DNA of 7,320 nt from QQUD01 sp039029915 (GTDB lineage Bacteria > Chloroflexota > Anaerolineae > Promineifilales > Promineifilaceae). The stretch spans positions 1-7,320 of the forward strand of contig JBCCFD010000412.1 of assembly GCA_039029915.1 (NCBI GenBank). Direction: 5' to 3'. The notes beneath the pieces are model-generated. The model was not told the origin of the DNA. It did not search any database and saw only the letters and a program-made list of their open reading frames with translations. Each line of letters starts with the position of its first letter. Positions within the stretch are counted from its first letter, which is position 1. A program made the position numbers and the translations under genes. Positions 5,682-7,320 of this stretch are shown here, piece after piece.

Positions 5682-5926
5682 AGTCATTCAGAGCAACTTT
5701 TTAAAAAATATGAGTGCAGGATGTGAGTCGCTTTTAGGAGAACAAAAAGGTTAACTGAGATCATTTTTTTGAAATTTTTGTTCTCTACACCTGTTCTGTT
5801 AGGTATCAAATGATAGGAATCTAAACGAACAGAATCTGAAGTTTCGTCAACCTCCTACCTGGTTTTTACCCATCAAATGACGGTTGATGAATAAAACAAA
5901 ATGGTATTAGGAACATGGAGAAAAAG
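5682..5926 (+). promoter_or_regulatory. prs upstream region with inverted and direct repeats
   Basis: This 245-bp gap holds several repeats. GAGAACAAAAA (5738-5748) pairs with TTTTTGTTCTC (5775-5785), an 11-bp stem with a 26-nt loop. A second T-run, TTTTTG at 5766-5771, could pair with CAAAAA (5743-5748) instead, so two folds are mutually exclusive. ATCAAATGA occurs at 5805-5813 and 5872-5880. TCAACC (5847-5852) faces GGTTGA (5882-5887). TTGAAA at 5769-5774 could be a -35, but no good -10 follows. No known riboswitch was recognised. Control of prs may reside here. Confidence 0.4.
5917..5920 (+). promoter_or_regulatory. Shine-Dalgarno fixing the prs start at 5927
   Basis: GGAG followed by six A/G bases leads into ATG 5927. 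The upstream in-frame ATG at 5915 overlaps this site and has an AGGAA only one base away, which is too close for initiation. ATG 5927 is therefore the likely start. Confidence 0.7.
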
Positions 5927-6895
5927 ATGAGTGTATTTGATAAAGATGACGTAAGAATTTTTAGCGGGAGAGCCAATCCTGAATTAGCCATAAAAATTGC
6001 TAATTGTTTGGAAATACCAATGAGTCAGACACATGTCTCTCGTTTTAGCAATGACAATCTATTTGTTCAACTTGGGCAGAGCGTTCGCGGTAGAAACGTG
6101 TATATCGTTCAATCATTAACACCTCCTGTTTCCGATCACCTTGTTGAACTGCTCATGATGCTCGATATTGCCAAAAGTGCCGCAGCTAAAGAGATTCACG
6201 CGATTGTGCCTTATTTTTCATATGCTCGCTCGGATAAAAAAGATTTGCCACGCATTTCGATTACTGCCCGCTTAATTGCAGATTTGCTAAAAACATCTGG
6301 TGCTACCCAATTTATGACGATGACACTTCACTCCCCTCAAGTCCACGGCTTTTTTAGCATCCCCGCAGACCCGCTGACGGCCCGCTTTAAAATTGCCGAT
6401 TATGTGCGGCCCCGAAATTATGATCCTCAAAAGACGATTGTTGTCGCGCCTGATTTAGGAAATGCGAAGCAGGCAGCCCGCTTTGCTAGCTTGCTAAATC
6501 TTTCGGTTGCTTCCGGTGAGAAAACGCGCCATTCTGATGAGAAAGTAGCTATTTCTCGAATATTGCTACGTCAGATTGAAGGCTTTGAAACGGCTCTCGT
6601 CTATGATGACGAAATAGCAACAGGCGGTACAATGGCAGAGCTCTGTCATTTGCTGGTAGAAGGGGGGATCAAAGAAATTGTTTTGATTTGTACGCACGGC
6701 CTCTTTTTAGGGAAAGCGATTGACCGATTCCAAGCAATTCCAGAAATCGTTGAAATTATTACCACGGATACTGTGATGCTTCCTCCCGAAAAGAAGTTAC
6801 CAAACATGACAATTTTATCGGTTGGCGACGTGTTTTGTGAAGCGATAAAAAACAATTATTTACACCGCTCAATTGAGGAAATTTTTGAAGGATAG
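5927..6895 (+). CDS. prs: Divergent ribose-phosphate pyrophosphokinase (PRPP synthetase)
   Basis: PRPP synthetase makes phosphoribosyl pyrophosphate from ribose 5-phosphate and ATP for nucleotide, His and Trp synthesis in the cytoplasm. The 322-residue product, close to the usual length, shows IFSGRANPELA, SVRGRNVYIVQS, PYFSYARSDKK and SITARLIADLL, then T-L-H135-S-P-Q-V-H-G-F-F with the catalytic-region His. The flexible loop is G-E-K199-T-R201, keeping the Lys and Arg equivalent to K194/R196 of the E. coli enzyme. The ribose-phosphate loop is Y-D-D-E-I-A-T-G-G-T-M at 226-236. Several places differ from the common bacterial class: A-P-D-L-G-N-A-K-Q-A replaces the usual S-P-D-x-G-G-V-x-R-A, EKTR replaces DKRR, and TGGTM replaces TAGT; these resemble archaeal-type enzymes. 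It is probably functional, but could be a second, specialised prs. The next gene starts 7 bases after the stop. Confidence 0.88.
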   Translation: MSVFDKDDVRIFSGRANPELAIKIANCLEIPMSQTHVSRFSNDNLFVQLGQSVRGRNVYIVQSLTPPVSDHLVELLMMLDIAKSAAAKEIHAIVPYFSYARSDKKDLPRISITARLIADLLKTSGATQFMTMTLHSPQVHGFFSIPADPLTARFKIADYVRPRNYDPQKTIVVAPDLGNAKQAARFASLLNLSVASGEKTRHSDEKVAISRILLRQIEGFETALVYDDEIATGGTMAELCHLLVEGGIKEIVLICTHGLFLGKAIDRFQAIPEIVEIITTDTVMLPPEKKLPNMTILSVGDVFCEAIKNNYLHRSIEEIFEG

Positions 6896-6899
6896 AAGG
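6894..6899 (+). promoter_or_regulatory. Shine-Dalgarno at the prs/EAD junction
   Basis: AGAAGG overlaps the prs stop codon and lies 3 bases before ATG 6903; GAAGG at 6887-6891 is an alternative at 11 bases. Both support ATG 6903 over the in-frame TTG at 6873, which lies inside prs, and both imply translational coupling with prs. Confidence 0.55.
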
Positions 6900-6902
6900 T
6901 CA

Positions 6903-7271
6903 ATGGCCAAGAAGGGATTTTTATCACGTTTATTTAACCGAAAAAAAGAGGTTCCCGAACTACCAGATCCTGAATCCCCGGTATTTTCTATACCACAGGT
7001 GACTGTTTCGAAAGAGATACGGCCGTCTGTTGAAATGAAGGAAGATGCGGCTGTTGATGCTGTGTATTTGCGACAGCAGATGCTAAATTTTCTGACAGTG
7101 GAACAGATTGATCTTTTAGCTGAGCGTTTAGCGGTTGATTCAACTCACCTTGAAGGTGGGAAGGGACGCAGGGTGATGGCGTTATTAACGGCCGTATCCC
7201 AACAGGACAACCTCCCCCAATTAATCAAGCTTTGCCAAGAACTAGACCCCAAGGTTTCTTGGCAAGAATAA
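6903..7271 (+). CDS. Small effector-associated-domain-like protein co-transcribed with prs
   Basis: The product has 122 residues. Residues 1-15 are basic and amphipathic (KKGFLSRLFNRKK), about 16-52 are a Pro/Glu/Ser-rich linker, and about 55-118 form a helical domain. That domain aligns by eye with residues 6-68 of the 3849 protein: Y-L-R-Q-Q against Q-L-R-D-E, E-Q-I-D-L-L-A-E-R-L against S-E-L-R-R-L-A-G-Q-L, L-E-G-G-K-G-R-R against L-R-G-K-T-Q-R-D-R, then N-L-P-Q-L against R-L-P-D-L and a final D-P or N-P. I therefore assign it to the same EAD/Death-like fold with less certainty, because the G-R-L motif is N-L here. No enzyme motif is present. The basic N-terminus might touch membrane or nucleic acid (inference). 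It starts 7 bases after prs, and another gene follows 10 bases later, so the three form one transcription unit. Function is unknown. Confidence 0.6.
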   Translation: MAKKGFLSRLFNRKKEVPELPDPESPVFSIPQVTVSKEIRPSVEMKEDAAVDAVYLRQQMLNFLTVEQIDLLAERLAVDSTHLEGGKGRRVMALLTAVSQQDNLPQLIKLCQELDPKVSWQE

Positions 7272-7276
7272 AGGAA
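7271..7276 (+). promoter_or_regulatory. Shine-Dalgarno of the gene at the window end
   Basis: AAGGAA sits 5 bases before ATG 7282 and overlaps the stop of the preceding gene by one base. It supports real initiation at 7282. Confidence 0.6.
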
Positions 7277-7281
7277 ACGAG

Positions 7282-7320
7282 ATGTCTGAACAAGATTTTT
7301 CAATGGCGTTTATTGACACA
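7282..7320 (+). CDS. Start of an unidentified gene, 3' truncated by window
   Basis: ATG 7282 opens 13 codons (M-S-E-Q-D-F-S-M-A-F-I-D-T) that run off the window. It follows the EAD-like gene by 10 bases and has its own Shine-Dalgarno, so it likely belongs to the prs transcription unit. Too little is visible to assign a family. Confidence 0.55.
   Translation, partial: MSEQDFSMAFIDT

Overview
All the genes in this 7.3 kb window lie on the + strand. It looks like ordinary chromosomal housekeeping sequence of a bacterium, with some less ordinary insertions. The best guess for the host is Chloroflexota (Anaerolineae-like). This is inference, from the Asp/Ser variant CoaBC, the stand-alone effector-associated-type domains, the divergent PRPP synthetase, and a mix of genes with and without Shine-Dalgarno sites. 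No rRNA or tRNA is present to confirm it.

Layout: (1) 1-123 is the C-terminal end of an S41 C-terminal processing protease. It is followed at 292-1740 by a complete membrane-anchored S41 protease with a PDZ domain and a Ser/Lys dyad, so two paralogues sit in tandem. (2) 1751-1832 is a compact nested inverted repeat (MITE-like, with a REP-type hairpin inside) in the gap before smpB. (3) smpB (1933-2409) and coaBC (2453-3673) serve ribosome rescue and coenzyme A synthesis. (4) After a gap with a CTCTA mini-repeat and a -10-like box comes a small effector-associated-domain-like protein (3849-4223). It overlaps a DUF423 four-helix membrane protein (4220-4597) by 4 bp, and a single-domain rhodanese follows (4640-4999). 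(5) aat (5094-5681), the leucyl/phenylalanyl-tRNA-protein transferase of the N-degron pathway, has a forced GTG start and no Shine-Dalgarno. (6) A 245-bp leader with inverted and direct repeats precedes a divergent PRPP synthetase (5927-6895). This is tightly coupled to a second small effector-associated-domain-like protein (6903-7271), and the start of another gene (7282 onward) runs off the window.

Shared themes: the proteases, SmpB and Aat all touch protein quality control, but nothing shows that they form one regulon. The most distinctive signals are a strongly over-represented palindrome, ACGGCCGT (13 copies, 7 of them extended to AACGGCCGTT); two stand-alone EAD/Death-like small proteins in separate transcription units; CoaBC with both the classical Asn125 and Cys158 positions replaced (Asp, Ser); and several starts that look leaderless. 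I see no CRISPR array, phage gene, complete transposase or clearly defined defence operon.
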